Shown here: one piece after another, positions 18,353 through 27,960 of the stretch
Layout: each line of letters opens with the position of its first letter
Numbering within the stretch: position 1 is the stretch's first letter
Assembly (NCBI RefSeq): GCF_030695065.1
Contig: NZ_JAUYTR010000023.1
Location: forward strand, 372,001-436,000
Direction: 5' to 3'
Length of the DNA stretch: 64,000 nt
DNA from: Sediminibacterium sp.
GTDB lineage: Bacteria; Bacteroidota; Bacteroidia; Chitinophagales; Chitinophagaceae
Translations under genes and position numbers: made by a program
The notes under the pieces: generated by a model
What the model saw: the letters and a program-made list of their open reading frames with translations, nothing else
What the model was told of the DNA's origin: nothing
Database searches by the model: none

Positions 18353-19459
18353 TCATTCTATCAATACATAACTTGTACTCCTTCCTCCATCTACTTCCTT
18401 CATTAGAATGTTTTTGTTCATTAAATCCTGAATATCTCTCAATGCAGTATCCGAAGAAGTTTTGGTAATTTTTGCCCACTTCGATGAATTCAGTTTTCCT
18501 TCAAATCCATCTAGTAACATATTTAACATGTTTTGCTGTCGTATGTTTAAAATAGTTGTCCCATGTTTTTCCCAAAAACGCGCTTTTTTTAATACGCCTG
18601 AAAGTGTTTCAGTGTTCGCTTCAAGAGCGTGATCAAGGCAATGTAAAAACCAGGTGAGCCATTCAGTAATATCCATTGAACCTTTCTGTGCGCTTTCTAG
18701 GATTTCGTAATAATGCTTTCGTTCTTTTCTTATCTGAGCACTCATGCTGTAAAACCTTTGGGCAGATTCATCGGCACGTGAAAGCAGCATATCCGCTATA
18801 GCCCGAGCAATACGGCCATTGCCATCATCAAAGGGATGTATGGTAATAAACCATAAGTGAGCCACTGCCGCTTTTATAACTGGGTCCATATTTATGTCCT
18901 CATTAAACCAGTCTATGAATTGCCTCATTTCTGCTTCAAGGCGGTCTGCGTTCGGTGCTTCAAAATGTACTTTTTCTTTTCCTAATGCACCAGAAACTAC
19001 CTGCATTGGATCGTCTTTTGTATTATCTCGCCAGGCCGCAACTGTAATTTTGTGTATGCCACTTCTGCCTGTTGGAAAAAGAGCCGCGTGCCAACCATAC
19101 AACCTATCGGCAGACAAAGGATGCTGATAATTTTGGGTGGCATCGAGCAACATTTCTACTACACCATCCACATAACGGTCTGTTGGTACCAAGCCAGCTA
19201 TATCCATCCCCAGTTTACGGGCAATAGAAGACCGAACCTGTTCTACATCCAGAAGTTCTCCTTCAATTTCACTTGACTTCAAAACATCCAATGTAAGTGT
19301 CTGAAGGTTGGCCTCTGCTTTCAGTTGAAAACCCATCGCTTCCATTCTACCCATCAACCGTCCTTGCCTATTTCTGATGTAAGTCAGCAAAGTTGTTAAG
19401 CTTTCTTGGTTCCAGCTAAACTTTGGCCACTGAGGTAATTGGTGAATATAAACCGACAT
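18353..19459 (-). CDS. Class II Fic-domain protein (DUF4172 type)
   Basis: A 368-residue AMP-transferase-type Fic protein. The N-terminal DUF4172 segment opens YIHQLPQWPKFSWN. The inhibitory helix motif (S/T)xxxE(G/N) is present as SSEIEG (62-67), marking class II auto-inhibited Fic enzymes. The core motif HPFDDGNGRIAR (208-219) is intact, with catalytic His208 and Mg-binding Asp. A C-terminal winged-helix-like region (about 300-368) may bind DNA. I start at ATG 19459, since DUF4172 proteins begin there and the longer frame runs through palindromic DNA. Targets are unknown. The palindromes directly upstream suggest self-regulation by the winged-helix domain, which is inference. Confidence 0.9.
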   Translation of the reverse strand: MSVYIHQLPQWPKFSWNQESLTTLLTYIRNRQGRLMGRMEAMGFQLKAEANLQTLTLDVLKSSEIEGELLDVEQVRSSIARKLGMDIAGLVPTDRYVDGVVEMLLDATQNYQHPLSADRLYGWHAALFPTGRSGIHKITVAAWRDNTKDDPMQVVSGALGKEKVHFEAPNADRLEAEMRQFIDWFNEDINMDPVIKAAVAHLWFITIHPFDDGNGRIARAIADMLLSRADESAQRFYSMSAQIRKERKHYYEILESAQKGSMDITEWLTWFLHCLDHALEANTETLSGVLKKARFWEKHGTTILNIRQQNMLNMLLDGFEGKLNSSKWAKITKTSSDTALRDIQDLMNKNILMKEVDGGRSTSYVLIE

Positions 19460-19462
19460 TTT

Positions 19463-19553
19463 CCGCATTATTTGCGGTGAATATACCAAATAATTACCGC
19501 ATTTGCAATTTTCGCCTTAAATTTTGCGGAGAATAAAGTTATTAATCACCGCA
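19463..19553 (-). promoter_or_regulatory. Operator-like palindrome array upstream of fic
   Basis: Five copies of a TGCGG core lie in 91 bases. Two form 29-bp inverted repeats with arms TGCGGTGAATA/TAATTACCGCA (19473-19501) and TGCGGAGAATAAA/ATTAATCACCGCA (19525-19553). Their starts are 52 bases apart, about five helical turns. A further CCGCA at 19463-19467 pairs with the first arm as CCGCA-TTATT-TGCGG and ends 4 bases before the fic ATG. The array is seen directly; its role as a repressor site is inference. Confidence 0.6.
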
Positions 19554-19606
19554 TTGGAGTCAATCTTTCTATTTAAGAAAATCAATGCGTGTCATAGCAC
19601 TTAATA

Positions 19607-20083
19607 CTAAAAAAGAGTACTAATAAAAGCTAGAGTCATATGGCCGGCGAGATTGTGGCATTGAATATTTAAGGACTCTGCATTTTCGTCGTTATTCAGT
19701 GAATAAATAGCATTAACACCGCACATGAATTGTTCTCCATTTTCGTTTCTAGTTATCATAATATCTGAGAATCCTCCAAGAATTTTTTTTGATTTTCTAG
19801 AAACCAAAGTGATACATCCTTCGGTTGAATAGGAAAAATAGGATTGATCGTTGATGATTCCTTTTTGTTTTAAAACCTTAAAAATAGAGTCGGTAGGTTG
19901 AATTATTTCACGAACAGAGTAAAGCTTTCCAGTCAGCTTATTAGAAAAATATTTGGGAGAGAGTAGTTCTGCTATTTCATTAGCAAACTTTTCATGTTTT
20001 TGAACTACTAAATAATTTGAATCAAAGAATTTATATAAAACAAATATTAGTACAAGAATCACTATGATTGTCTTTTTTGACAT
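19607..20083 (-). CDS. Unknown small membrane-anchored protein
   Basis: I do not recognise this 158-residue protein. Residues 4-18 (KTIIVILVLIFVLYKF) form one membrane anchor or uncleaved signal; the rest should be periplasmic and looks like a small mixed alpha/beta domain. Visible features are three or four cysteines (one in EGCITLVSRKSKK, one in MCGVNAIYSLN, one in IQCHNLAGH). Base composition is like its neighbours. It stands alone between fic and tRNA-Phe, with its own gaps on both sides, so context gives no function. It may be a pilin-like minor protein, but no processing site was clear. Confidence 0.6.
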   Translation of the reverse strand: MSKKTIIVILVLIFVLYKFFDSNYLVVQKHEKFANEIAELLSPKYFSNKLTGKLYSVREIIQPTDSIFKVLKQKGIINDQSYFSYSTEGCITLVSRKSKKILGGFSDIMITRNENGEQFMCGVNAIYSLNNDENAESLNIQCHNLAGHMTLAFISTLF

Positions 20084-20178
20084 TTGTATATTTATTCGAG
20101 GAGTAACTAAATCTTTGTCAGCTAATTTAATTTTTATTTAGCTCAAGTTTTGATTTAATCTGTAAAGATATGGGCAAC

Positions 20179-20206
20179 AAAAAACCCCAACATTGCTGTT
20201 GAGGTT
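20179..20206 (-). terminator. Rho-independent terminator of tRNA-Phe
   Basis: Minus-strand stem AACCTCAACA / TGTTGGGGTT (10 pairs, one G-T), loop of 4, followed by T6. It lies 4 bases past the tRNA 3' end, so it ends that transcript. Confidence 0.85.
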
Positions 20207-20210
20207 GTTG

Positions 20211-20283
20211 TGGTGTGGGCCGGGATCGAACCGGCGACACAAGGATTTTCAGTCCTTTGCTCTACCGACTGAGCTACCGCACC
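20211..20283 (-). tRNA. tRNA-Phe (anticodon GAA)
   Basis: A 73-base cloverleaf on the minus strand. Acceptor GGTGCGG/CCACACC, D-arm GCTC/GAGC, anticodon stem AAGGA/TCCTT with loop CTGAAAA giving anticodon GAA, and T-arm GCCGG/CCGGC with TTCGATC loop. Discriminator A; no CCA is encoded, so it is added after transcription. The fifth acceptor pair is a C-A mismatch, which is unusual. A strong -7 box lies upstream and a terminator downstream, so it is a single-gene transcript. Confidence 0.96.
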
Positions 20284-20296
20284 TTCCGTAGATATT

Positions 20297-20319
20297 TCCC
20301 CTTCGGGGCTGCAAATATA
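20297..20319 (-). promoter_or_regulatory. Promoter -7 box and leader hairpin of tRNA-Phe
   Basis: TATATTTG on the minus strand (20312-20319) matches the Bacteroidota -7 consensus TAnnTTTG exactly. It is followed by CCCCGAAGGGG (20298-20308), which folds as a 4-bp hairpin in the short leader before the tRNA. No clear -33 TTTG was seen at 19-21 bases. Confidence 0.65.
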
Positions 20320-20362
20320 AGGAGTGGAATGGTTATTCACGCATTATCCACTATTTTTTTCT

Positions 20363-21814
20363 TTAGAATTCGCAATTCTTTGGAGTTCTAGCAAATGCAA
20401 TCACGTCTCTGATATTGGTCATGCCCGTTACAAACTGCACCATTCTTTCAAAGCCTAAGCCAAAACCCGCGTGTGGCACGGTTCCGAAACGGCGGGTATC
20501 TAAATACCAGCTCATTTCTTCGGCAGGAATATGCATTTCTTTCATTCTAGCTTCCAACTTTTCTAACCGCTCTTCTCTTTGAGATCCACCTACTATTTCT
20601 CCAATACCTGGTGCTAAAATGTCCATTGCGGCTACGGTTTCCTTGCCTGGCTCGCAACCATCATTCAATCGCATATAAAATGCTTTAATTTTTGCTGGAT
20701 AACCAGTTACAATCACTGGCTTTTTAAAATGCTTCTCTACCAGGTAGCGTTCGTGCTCGCTCTGCATATCAATACCCCAGCTAACATCGTATTTGAATTT
20801 CTTCTTTTTATATGCAGGGCTATCCAATAAAATTTGAATGGCTTCTGTATAAGTAATGCGTTCAAACTGGTTACTGATTACAAAATTCAACTTATCTAAC
20901 AAGCCCATTTCTGCACGCTCATTTTGTGGCTTCTGTTTTTCTTCTTCCGCCAAGCGCTGATCTAAAAATTCAAGGTCTTCTTTATTATGCTCCATTGCAT
21001 AACGAATCAGGTACTGAATAAATTCTTCAGCCAAATTCATATTGTCTTCAATATCATGAAAAGCCATTTCAGGCTCAATCATCCAAAACTCAGCTAGGTG
21101 GCGGGTTGTATTCGAATTCTCTGCCCTGAAAGTAGGTCCAAAAGTGTAGATCTCCGAGAATGCCATGGCGCCTAGTTCCCCCTCTAATTGTCCACTCACC
21201 GTTAGGTTGGTGCTCTTACCAAAAAAATCTTCGGTATAATCAATATTACCAGCAGCATCTTTTGGTGCAGAACCATCCATGGGTAAAGTAGTTACTCTAA
21301 ACATTTCACCTGCGCCCTCTGCATCACTTGCAGTAATGATTGGGGTGTGTAAATACACAAATCCTTTATCATTAAAAAATTGGTGTACTGCAAACGCCAA
21401 CGAATGACGAATGCGAAATACTGCACCAAATGTATTGGTACGAAAACGCAAATGTGCTTTCTCTCTTAAGAATTCTAAACTATGTTTTTTCGGTTGGAGC
21501 GGATACTTCTCTGCATCTGAATCTCCTAATATTTCTAGTGATACCGCTTTTACTTCAATGGTCTGTCCTTTACCTACACTTTCCACCACTTCCCCTATTA
21601 CTTTCAGTGATGCCCCTGTTGTAATTCTTTTCAAAGTTTCGTCGTCTAATAATCCCAACGCTACTACAACTTGCAAATTATTATTGGTGCTCCCATCATT
21701 TAATGCAATAAACTGGTTGTTGCGAAATGTACGCACCCATCCCATTAAAGTTACCTGATCGCCTGGCTTTCCAGCAGCCAACAGGGTTTTTATCTTGATT
21801 CTAGTGTTAAACAT
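20363..21814 (-). CDS. asnS: Asparaginyl-tRNA synthetase
   Basis: Class IIb synthetase that charges tRNA-Asn, 483 residues from ATG 21814 ([12 protein letters not shown]). N-terminal OB-fold anticodon-binding domain (about 10-110, [21 protein letters not shown]). Class II catalytic core with [15 protein letters not shown], motif 2 [21 protein letters not shown], and motif 3 [15 protein letters not shown] near the C-terminus, which closes RTPKNCEF. The longer reading frame to 21856 is rejected because it crosses the promoter -7 box at 21854-21861. The tRNA-Phe gene lies downstream on the same strand but has its own promoter. Confidence 0.97.
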   Translation of the reverse strand: MFNTRIKIKTLLAAGKPGDQVTLMGWVRTFRNNQFIALNDGSTNNNLQVVVALGLLDDETLKRITTGASLKVIGEVVESVGKGQTIEVKAVSLEILGDSDAEKYPLQPKKHSLEFLREKAHLRFRTNTFGAVFRIRHSLAFAVHQFFNDKGFVYLHTPIITASDAEGAGEMFRVTTLPMDGSAPKDAAGNIDYTEDFFGKSTNLTVSGQLEGELGAMAFSEIYTFGPTFRAENSNTTRHLAEFWMIEPEMAFHDIEDNMNLAEEFIQYLIRYAMEHNKEDLEFLDQRLAEEEKQKPQNERAEMGLLDKLNFVISNQFERITYTEAIQILLDSPAYKKKKFKYDVSWGIDMQSEHERYLVEKHFKKPVIVTGYPAKIKAFYMRLNDGCEPGKETVAAMDILAPGIGEIVGGSQREERLEKLEARMKEMHIPAEEMSWYLDTRRFGTVPHAGFGLGFERMVQFVTGMTNIRDVIAFARTPKNCEF

Positions 21815-21853
21815 GATTTTACGATTGAATTGCTTATTTGGGCAAGGTTTTTG

Positions 21854-21861
21854 CAAATATA
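21854..21861 (-). promoter_or_regulatory. Promoter -7 box of asnS
   Basis: TATATTTG on the minus strand matches TAnnTTTG exactly and is identical to the tRNA-Phe box. It lies 40 bases before the asnS ATG and decides that start over the upstream in-frame codon. The -33 element is not clear. Confidence 0.65.
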
Positions 21862-21921
21862 AGCAAACAAGGGGCCGGCTCTATTCTTTTGATGAATCAG
21901 GTTGAATAAAAACAGCTTATT

Positions 21922-22971
21922 ATGGAAAAAATTTTGAATACAATTTATTGGGGCAATAGTCTAGAAAAATATTTTTTGGTTTTGGGGGGAATGATACTGG
22001 CTTGGGTTTTTTTACGACTAATAAAACACTTAGCTGTAAAAAAATTGACCCGTTGGGCTTCCAAGACTGCCAATCAGTTTGACGATGTAATTGTTAATGC
22101 AGTTGATCGTTTTGCGCTCCCCATTGTTTATTTAATGGTGAACTATTCGCTCATACATATTTTAACCCTTTCTACAAAAGCGGAAAGAGTTTTAAGTGTA
22201 GCTGTTAGTTTAATTACAATGATTTTTATTGTTAATATGATTAATTATGCCATTCATTATGGCGTAAGGACCTATATGGAAATGAAGGCTGAGCCTTCGG
22301 GAAGAATGAAACAATTGACCGGTATTCTTACTGTAATTAAAGTAATCATTTGGTTTTTAGGGATTCTTTTATTGGCAAGTAATATTGGCTACGATATAAC
22401 TACAATTATTGCAGGACTAGGCGTTGGTGGAATTGCCATTGCCTTGGCTGCCCAAAATATACTTGGCGACCTATTCAGTTATTTCGTTATCTTTTTTGAT
22501 AAACCATTTGAAGTAGGAGACTTTGTTGTTGTTGGCAACGAACAAGGAGCCATTGAAAAAATTGGTGTAAAAACAGTTCATGTGAGAAGCATTAGTGGTG
22601 AGCAACTAATTATGCCTAATTCAGAATTGGTAAAAGCAACCATTAAAAATTTTAAAAGATTAGAGAAAAGAAGAAAGCTTTTTTTGATTGGCGTCACTTA
22701 TAGTACAGACCCTATAGTACTTGCTGAAATACCCAATATTATAAAAGACATCATCAGTAAAACAGCAGACACAGAATTGATTCGATGTCACTTGTCTGGT
22801 TTTGCAGACTCAAGCATCAATTACGAAGTGGTCTATTTTGTATTAAGTGATGATTTTATTAAATATATGGATACCCATCAACAAATTTGTTTGTCTATTG
22901 CAAGCAGCTTTAAAGAGAAAAAAATTGAATTTGCTTTCCCCTCTCAAACAATCTATATAAAAAGCACTTAA
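21922..22971 (+). CDS. Small-conductance mechanosensitive channel (MscS family)
   Basis: A 349-residue inner-membrane channel that opens on membrane stretch to release solutes in hypo-osmotic shock. Hydrophobic spans near residues 17-36, 65-85, 90-110 and 140-160 precede the pore helix GLGVGGIAIALAAQNILGDLFS (about 163-184), whose Gly/Ala packing is the MscS hallmark. The beta domain follows (FEVGDFVVVGNEQGAIEKIG and MPNSELVKATIKNF), then an alpha/beta C-terminal domain. It is divergent from asnS (64 bases apart) and upstream of rho. The exact subtype, and any ligand gating, cannot be read. Confidence 0.92.
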   Translation: MEKILNTIYWGNSLEKYFLVLGGMILAWVFLRLIKHLAVKKLTRWASKTANQFDDVIVNAVDRFALPIVYLMVNYSLIHILTLSTKAERVLSVAVSLITMIFIVNMINYAIHYGVRTYMEMKAEPSGRMKQLTGILTVIKVIIWFLGILLLASNIGYDITTIIAGLGVGGIAIALAAQNILGDLFSYFVIFFDKPFEVGDFVVVGNEQGAIEKIGVKTVHVRSISGEQLIMPNSELVKATIKNFKRLEKRRKLFLIGVTYSTDPIVLAEIPNIIKDIISKTADTELIRCHLSGFADSSINYEVVYFVLSDDFIKYMDTHQQICLSIASSFKEKKIEFAFPSQTIYIKST

Positions 22972-23171
22972 AAAGCATTTTTTTAGGTTTTATCAAAAAT
23001 TTTGTAACATTGCAGTGGAAACAATGCTGATTAGCCCGTTATTGAGCTCCAAAATTTCAGTTACTCTCTTTCCAAATCAACCCAATAAACCTTTCTGAGC
23101 TTTTTTTCCTTAGACAGGCCTAACCTTTTTTATAGTCTGAATTTGATACCCCCCAAACAATTTTTCCATTT
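22972..23171 (+). promoter_or_regulatory. Promoter region and C-rich leader of rho
   Basis: TAACATTG at 23005-23012 matches the TAnnTTTG box at 7 of 8 positions. The following leader is pyrimidine-rich and G-poor: in 23041-23160 I count 32 C and 11 G. Such unstructured C-rich RNA is what Rho binds, so autogenous control of rho is plausible. No small coding frame or terminator hairpin stands out. Confidence 0.45.
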
Positions 23172-24899
23172 ATGTATGACATTCTTCAGTTAAATGACAT
23201 GCTACTACCAGAGTTACTGGATATAGCAGAACGTTTAAAAATCACTGGTGCAAAAAAACAAGACAAACAGGGCTTAATTTACAAGATCCTTGATTCGCAA
23301 GCTGTACAAGAAAGTACCGCTAAAGAGAATGGAGCACCTAAAAAAGCGGGTCGTCCTAAGAAGGCCGTGAATATTAAAACTTCTACTGGCGCTACGGAAG
23401 AAGCAGAAGTAATGCAAGAAGCGCCAGCTGCGCCCATTGCAAAACCTGCTCCCATTGCAAAAGCCGCTCCAGCTTCAGCTGCTGCTCCTGATCAAAGGAA
23501 CAATGAAAATGCAGGTGCAGCCAGACCCATTAGAAAAGCCATGCCACCTACTAAAAAGGGACCTGGCCCAAGACCTAGAACAGATAAGCCTGCCGAAGCA
23601 CCAGAAACCAATAACAATGATGAACCAGAGAATGACCCAACAGCTAATATAGCAGCGGCCATTATTCAAACTTTGGAAGCAAGTGATAACAATAGTGAAT
23701 CTGCTCAAGCACCAGAAACCACTTTACAACAAGAACGTCCCAGACACCAACCTATTAAAAAAGAGCCCGTTTTCAACATTGAGTTTGAAGGGGTAATTCC
23801 TGGTGAGGGTGTTTTAGAAATGATGCCCGATGGATATGGTTTCTTGCGTTCTTCCGATTACAACTATTTATCTTCTCCGGATGATGTGTACGTATCTCCG
23901 TCTCAAATCAAATTATTTGGTTTAAAAACAGGTGATACGGTAACAGGATCTGTGCGTCCACCTAAGGAAGGCGAAAAATATTTTGCTTTATTAAAAGTAG
24001 ATTTCATTAATGGTAAGCGCCCCGACGAAGTGCGTGATCGTGTACCATTTGATTACTTAACACCTTTGTTTCCTTTTCAGAAACTGAACTTATTTACTTC
24101 ACCTACCAATTATAGCACCCGTATTATTGATTTATTTACCCCAATAGGTAAGGGTCAGCGCGGATTGATTGTAGCTCAACCAAAAGTGGGTAAAACCATG
24201 TTGTTGAAAGAAGTGGCCAATGCCATTGCAGCCAATCACCCCGAGTGTTATTTGATGGTGGTATTGATAGACGAACGTCCAGAGGAGGTAACCGATATGG
24301 AGCGCAGCGTAAACGCAGAAGTTATTGCTTCCACTTTTGATGAGCCCGCCGAAAAACACGTGAAAGTTTCTGCTATTGCTTTACAAAAAGCAAAACGCTT
24401 AGTAGAATGCGGACACGATGTGGTTATTTTATTAGACTCTATTACTCGTTTAGCTAGAGCCCATAATACCGTTGCACCTTCAAGTGGTAAGGTTTTAAGT
24501 GGGGGAGTTGAAGCCAACGCTTTACTAAAACCCAAACAGTTTTTTGGGGCAGCCCGTAAAATTGAGAACGGTGGATCATTAACCATTTTAGCTACTGCCT
24601 TGGTTGAAACCGGTAGTAAAATGGATGAAGTGATTTTTGAAGAATTCAAGGGTACCGGTAATATGGAATTACAGTTGGAAAGAAAATTAGCCAACAAACG
24701 TATTTTCCCTGCCATTGACTTAGTAGGTTCTTCTACTCGTAGAGACGATTTATTATTAGATAAAGATGTATTACAAAGAATGAATATTCTGCGTGTATTC
24801 TTAAATGATATGAATCCAGAAGAAGCTATGAACGAATTACTCAAGCGCATGCGCGGAACCAAAAGCAACGAAGAGTTCTTAGCAAGTATGAATAGATAA
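23172..24899 (+). CDS. rho: Transcription termination factor Rho
   Basis: Hexameric RNA-dependent ATPase that ends transcription. It has 575 residues, longer than the roughly 420 of E. coli Rho. Order: helical N-terminal domain ([22 protein letters not shown]); a low-complexity Ala/Pro/Lys/Glu insert (about 45-200) typical of this phylum; the cold-shock-like primary RNA site with [22 protein letters not shown] (about 217-240); Walker A in [13 protein letters not shown] (near 335-345); Walker [16 protein letters not shown]-loop and R-loop regions before the C-terminus. It has its own promoter and a strong terminator. Confidence 0.97.
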   Translation: MYDILQLNDMLLPELLDIAERLKITGAKKQDKQGLIYKILDSQAVQESTAKENGAPKKAGRPKKAVNIKTSTGATEEAEVMQEAPAAPIAKPAPIAKAAPASAAAPDQRNNENAGAARPIRKAMPPTKKGPGPRPRTDKPAEAPETNNNDEPENDPTANIAAAIIQTLEASDNNSESAQAPETTLQQERPRHQPIKKEPVFNIEFEGVIPGEGVLEMMPDGYGFLRSSDYNYLSSPDDVYVSPSQIKLFGLKTGDTVTGSVRPPKEGEKYFALLKVDFINGKRPDEVRDRVPFDYLTPLFPFQKLNLFTSPTNYSTRIIDLFTPIGKGQRGLIVAQPKVGKTMLLKEVANAIAANHPECYLMVVLIDERPEEVTDMERSVNAEVIASTFDEPAEKHVKVSAIALQKAKRLVECGHDVVILLDSITRLARAHNTVAPSSGKVLSGGVEANALLKPKQFFGAARKIENGGSLTILATALVETGSKMDEVIFEEFKGTGNMELQLERKLANKRIFPAIDLVGSSTRRDDLLLDKDVLQRMNILRVFLNDMNPEEAMNELLKRMRGTKSNEEFLASMNR

Positions 24900-24925
24900 T
24901 TTTTTTGACTGAATATAATTGACAA

Positions 24926-24957
24926 GGGCACCGCTAGATAACGGTGCCCTTTTTTTG
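24926..24957 (+). terminator. Terminator of rho, between convergent genes
   Basis: GGGCACCG / CGGTGCCC, a perfect 8-bp stem with an 8-base loop, followed by T8. It lies 26 bases past the rho stop and 17 bases before the stop of the convergent phosphoesterase; no comparable T-run exists on the other strand. Confidence 0.92.
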
Positions 24958-24974
24958 ATGTCTGCCCCCAGAAA

Positions 24975-26456
24975 TCAACTGATCATTATCGCTTCTTCAA
25001 ATATTTTTCCAAATCGATCGGTCGCTTTTACTTTAATTGATTTTGCAGTAGCAGAAGGTTTTATAAAAAACAAGTGCTCGGTTAATGTGGGTTCAATGAA
25101 CTTATGTTTTTGTGGGAGCGATGGACCCTCGTATAACTCAATGGCCCAAGGATCTTTGGCAACCCTTTGTTCGGGAGCGCCTTTAGAAATCCCATCTTCA
25201 AACCACTCAATGGACCACTTTGCATCCCAGTTCCAAATATTCACGGCTAGTTCCTCTGGATATGCTTTGGCATATCCTTTAGGATAAATACGTAGCTGGT
25301 GATTATTTTCTTTATCGGTGCTTTTGTAATACCATTTAATATCACTTCCGTTTACTTCATATACCCCATAACCTCTTGGCGTTCCATCACCGCAAATTGG
25401 ACCGGTCCACCAAGCGCCACAAACAGTTCCATGGTTGTGTTCCATGATATTTCCTTCTTCCCAACTTTCATTAAAATGCGTATGACCTGAGAGAATATGT
25501 ACTTTGTATGGCGCTAGTAAACTGTAGAGTTTCTTTCTATTGGAAACGGTTCCACCAAAGTCTTCTTCTTTTTTATTTCTTTTGGGTGCACCCGTAAATG
25601 TGGGAATATGTAAACTCACCACCACCGTTGTTCCAGGTGCAACCATTTGCAAATCTTTTTCAAGCCAAGCCAATTGATTCTCGGTTAAATAACCAATATA
25701 CTTTTTAGCTGTACCAATAAAGAAAACATCATCCAGCACTACATAGTGAATAGCACCTCTATTAAAAGAATAATAAGTTGGTCCAAACTGTGCTTTAAAT
25801 GTTTCTGCAGAATAATCATCGGTTCTTGAGTTCAAATCCATATCGTGATTACCAATCACGTTATAAAATGGAACACCAGTCATTGCAATGGCTTCTTTAT
25901 AATCTTTAAAGTACTCAAACTTATCCCAAACTAAATCTCCACAACCAATACCATGAAACAAAGTATTAGCTGGATATTGTTGCATCAGTTTTTTAAAATC
26001 GGGAACAGTAGTTGCTTTTAACTGTTCACAATCTGATGCAGATATCATTTGTGTGTCGGCCCATACTACAAAATTATGTTGCGCATCATTAGTGGATAAT
26101 TTGGTTAATACAAAATCATGATTCAAAGTTCCTCGCTTTCCTTTTACAGAAATAAAGAAGCTAGCAATATAATTATCATGGTCAAAAGCATAGCCTGCTG
26201 GTGAACTGATATAAACAAAATCAGCATTTTCTTTCACCGTAAACTGGTACTCCCCTTTTTGGTTGGTTTTAAAAACTTGGGTACCATCTGTTATAACTAC
26301 ATTGGCAATACCTTTTCCTTCACTCACCACTTTACCCTTTACTACTAATTCATTTTCTTTTTCAAATGCAGCTGCATTAGTTTCGGTTAATGCAGCGGGC
26401 AAAGCAAACACGCCACCTGTTAATCCTAAGTTTTTTAAAAAGTTTCTTCTTTTCAT
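24975..26456 (-). CDS. Secreted calcineurin-like phosphoesterase
   Basis: A 493-residue metallophosphoesterase. An N-terminal MKRRNFLKNLG segment with a following hydrophobic stretch suggests export, possibly by Tat. Then a beta-sandwich N-domain (KGKVVSEGKGIANVVITDG, about 40-120), the catalytic domain with WADTQ, GCGDLVWD, GNHDMD and SGHTHFNES metal-binding motifs, and a C-terminal beta domain (from about 350). This three-domain layout is the MetallophosN/Metallophos/MetallophosC type. It ends an operon behind a susC/susD pair, so it may remove phosphate or cleave a phosphodiester in the imported compound. The substrate is unknown. Confidence 0.9.
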   Translation of the reverse strand: MKRRNFLKNLGLTGGVFALPAALTETNAAAFEKENELVVKGKVVSEGKGIANVVITDGTQVFKTNQKGEYQFTVKENADFVYISSPAGYAFDHDNYIASFFISVKGKRGTLNHDFVLTKLSTNDAQHNFVVWADTQMISASDCEQLKATTVPDFKKLMQQYPANTLFHGIGCGDLVWDKFEYFKDYKEAIAMTGVPFYNVIGNHDMDLNSRTDDYSAETFKAQFGPTYYSFNRGAIHYVVLDDVFFIGTAKKYIGYLTENQLAWLEKDLQMVAPGTTVVVSLHIPTFTGAPKRNKKEEDFGGTVSNRKKLYSLLAPYKVHILSGHTHFNESWEEGNIMEHNHGTVCGAWWTGPICGDGTPRGYGVYEVNGSDIKWYYKSTDKENNHQLRIYPKGYAKAYPEELAVNIWNWDAKWSIEWFEDGISKGAPEQRVAKDPWAIELYEGPSLPQKHKFIEPTLTEHLFFIKPSATAKSIKVKATDRFGKIFEEAIMIS

Positions 26457-26478
26457 AATGAAATTTTAAACAGGTAAA

Positions 26479-27915
26479 TTATTTCTGCCACCAAACTTTA
26501 ATATTGATATTGTCTCCGCCCATTGCTTGAACTGCTTGATTATAGTTTTCGGTATTAGTGCTTTGCACGGCTGGCGGATAGCGATAGCGTACAGGCATAA
26601 TTTTATTATTCAACATACCATCTGCTGTTGGCACAACAGGAAAGCCAGTTCTTCTATACTCAAACCATTGTTGAAAATCGGTAAAATACAAGACATAATA
26701 TTTTTGCAACATGATTCGCTCCAATGTAGCATTATAGGCGGCTTTGGTATTGGTAAAATAATCTGCTGGCATTACGGCACCCCACTGCTCTATGGAAGCT
26801 TTTACGCCTTTTTCATAGGCTGCTTTTGCTGCTACTGCATTATTATTTCTAAACTCTACTTCTGCTTTAATCATTTCTACTTCAGCATAGCTCATTAAAA
26901 TCACACTTAGTGGAGCAGTTACCAAAGCAATATTTTTGTTAGAAGGAATATAATCAAACTGATTATCGCTTCCAGCATATCCGCTGGGGATTCCTTTATA
27001 TCCAATATTAGCATTACCAATTTTGTTTCTTGCTTGAGTTAACCATCTAGCTCTTCTTGGATCATTCAAATCATTTAAGTTGTCTGTAAAAAATAATCCA
27101 GCTGCTCTAAATGTAGTAAAGTCAATAGCTCTTCCCCATGGTGAAACAAAAGGCGTTACGCCTGATAGCTTTACCAATGCTCCTTGGTCGTTAGATGTGA
27201 ATACGGGATACTTAACAGGATTATCAATGATGGTTTTTAATTTAGCTAAGGTTCCCATTTCGGTTCGCTTAGACAATCGCAACAACAAACGCATTTGTAA
27301 TGAGTTGGTAAATCTTTTCCAACTAGCTACATTATTGGCAAACAACATTTCAGTTCCAAAAACCATTGGCCTGGTTGTTACATATAAATTATTGGCAGAA
27401 TCTAAATCTGCAATAATTTTTTCATACACTTTTTGCTGAGTAGTAAACTTCGGTCTAAAAATTCCCTCATCTCCTTTGGTTGCTTCTTCCATAGGAATAT
27501 CCCCAAAACAATCCGTTAAGTTTGAATAAATCATTGCGTTTAAAGTCATAGCAATGGCCTGATAATTGGGATCTTTTTGTTCTACCGAAGCAGTATACAT
27601 TTCTTTTACATTGGTTAACCATCTGTAATAAGTGGTCCAAGTTGAATTACCTGCTGTTTCGGTGATATCATATCTGTGCACTCCACCTGAAGTACTAGGG
27701 AAAGGCAACATATCTTGCATTAAGCTGAAGGTAAAATTATCCGATTGACGCATATTGAAAGAAGAGACTTCATACAAAATAGGATTCAATAAAGTTCCTG
27801 GGCTTATTTTATTCACCCTATTTGGATCGGTGTTAACTTCTTCAAAATTTTTAGTACAAGACGCCATAAATAATAGCATCAGTGCGGAAAAGACAATTGA
27901 TATTTTATTTTTCAT
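26479..27915 (-). CDS. SusD-like outer-membrane lipoprotein
   Basis: A 478-residue lipoprotein of the SusD/RagB superfamily, closer to the SusD-like_2 branch than the first SusD here. The signal and lipobox FSALMLLFMASC put the lipidated Cys near residue 19, followed by TKNFEEVNTDPNRV, the branch signature. The body is helical, with YSNLTDCFGDIPMEEA and a C-terminal ERIMLQKYYVLYFTDFQQWFEYRRTGFP, cut short relative to classic SusD. I chose ATG 27915 over a frame 15 residues longer because the signal peptide begins there. It follows its susC by 45 bases. Confidence 0.92.
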   Translation of the reverse strand: MKNKISIVFSALMLLFMASCTKNFEEVNTDPNRVNKISPGTLLNPILYEVSSFNMRQSDNFTFSLMQDMLPFPSTSGGVHRYDITETAGNSTWTTYYRWLTNVKEMYTASVEQKDPNYQAIAMTLNAMIYSNLTDCFGDIPMEEATKGDEGIFRPKFTTQQKVYEKIIADLDSANNLYVTTRPMVFGTEMLFANNVASWKRFTNSLQMRLLLRLSKRTEMGTLAKLKTIIDNPVKYPVFTSNDQGALVKLSGVTPFVSPWGRAIDFTTFRAAGLFFTDNLNDLNDPRRARWLTQARNKIGNANIGYKGIPSGYAGSDNQFDYIPSNKNIALVTAPLSVILMSYAEVEMIKAEVEFRNNNAVAAKAAYEKGVKASIEQWGAVMPADYFTNTKAAYNATLERIMLQKYYVLYFTDFQQWFEYRRTGFPVVPTADGMLNNKIMPVRYRYPPAVQSTNTENYNQAVQAMGGDNINIKVWWQK

Positions 27916-27960
27916 GAGTTTTTTTTTGTGTGTGTAGGGCTGAATACAATTGGAGGTCAA

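Noticed and set aside
20155..20340. 61-residue reading frame across tRNA-Phe
   Set aside because: It is the well-known false frame from a tRNA (VAQSVEQRTENP...), coding nothing in its own right.
24248..24931. 227-residue frame antisense to rho
   Set aside because: A shadow of the well-conserved Rho catalytic domain; composition and lack of a start region give no support.
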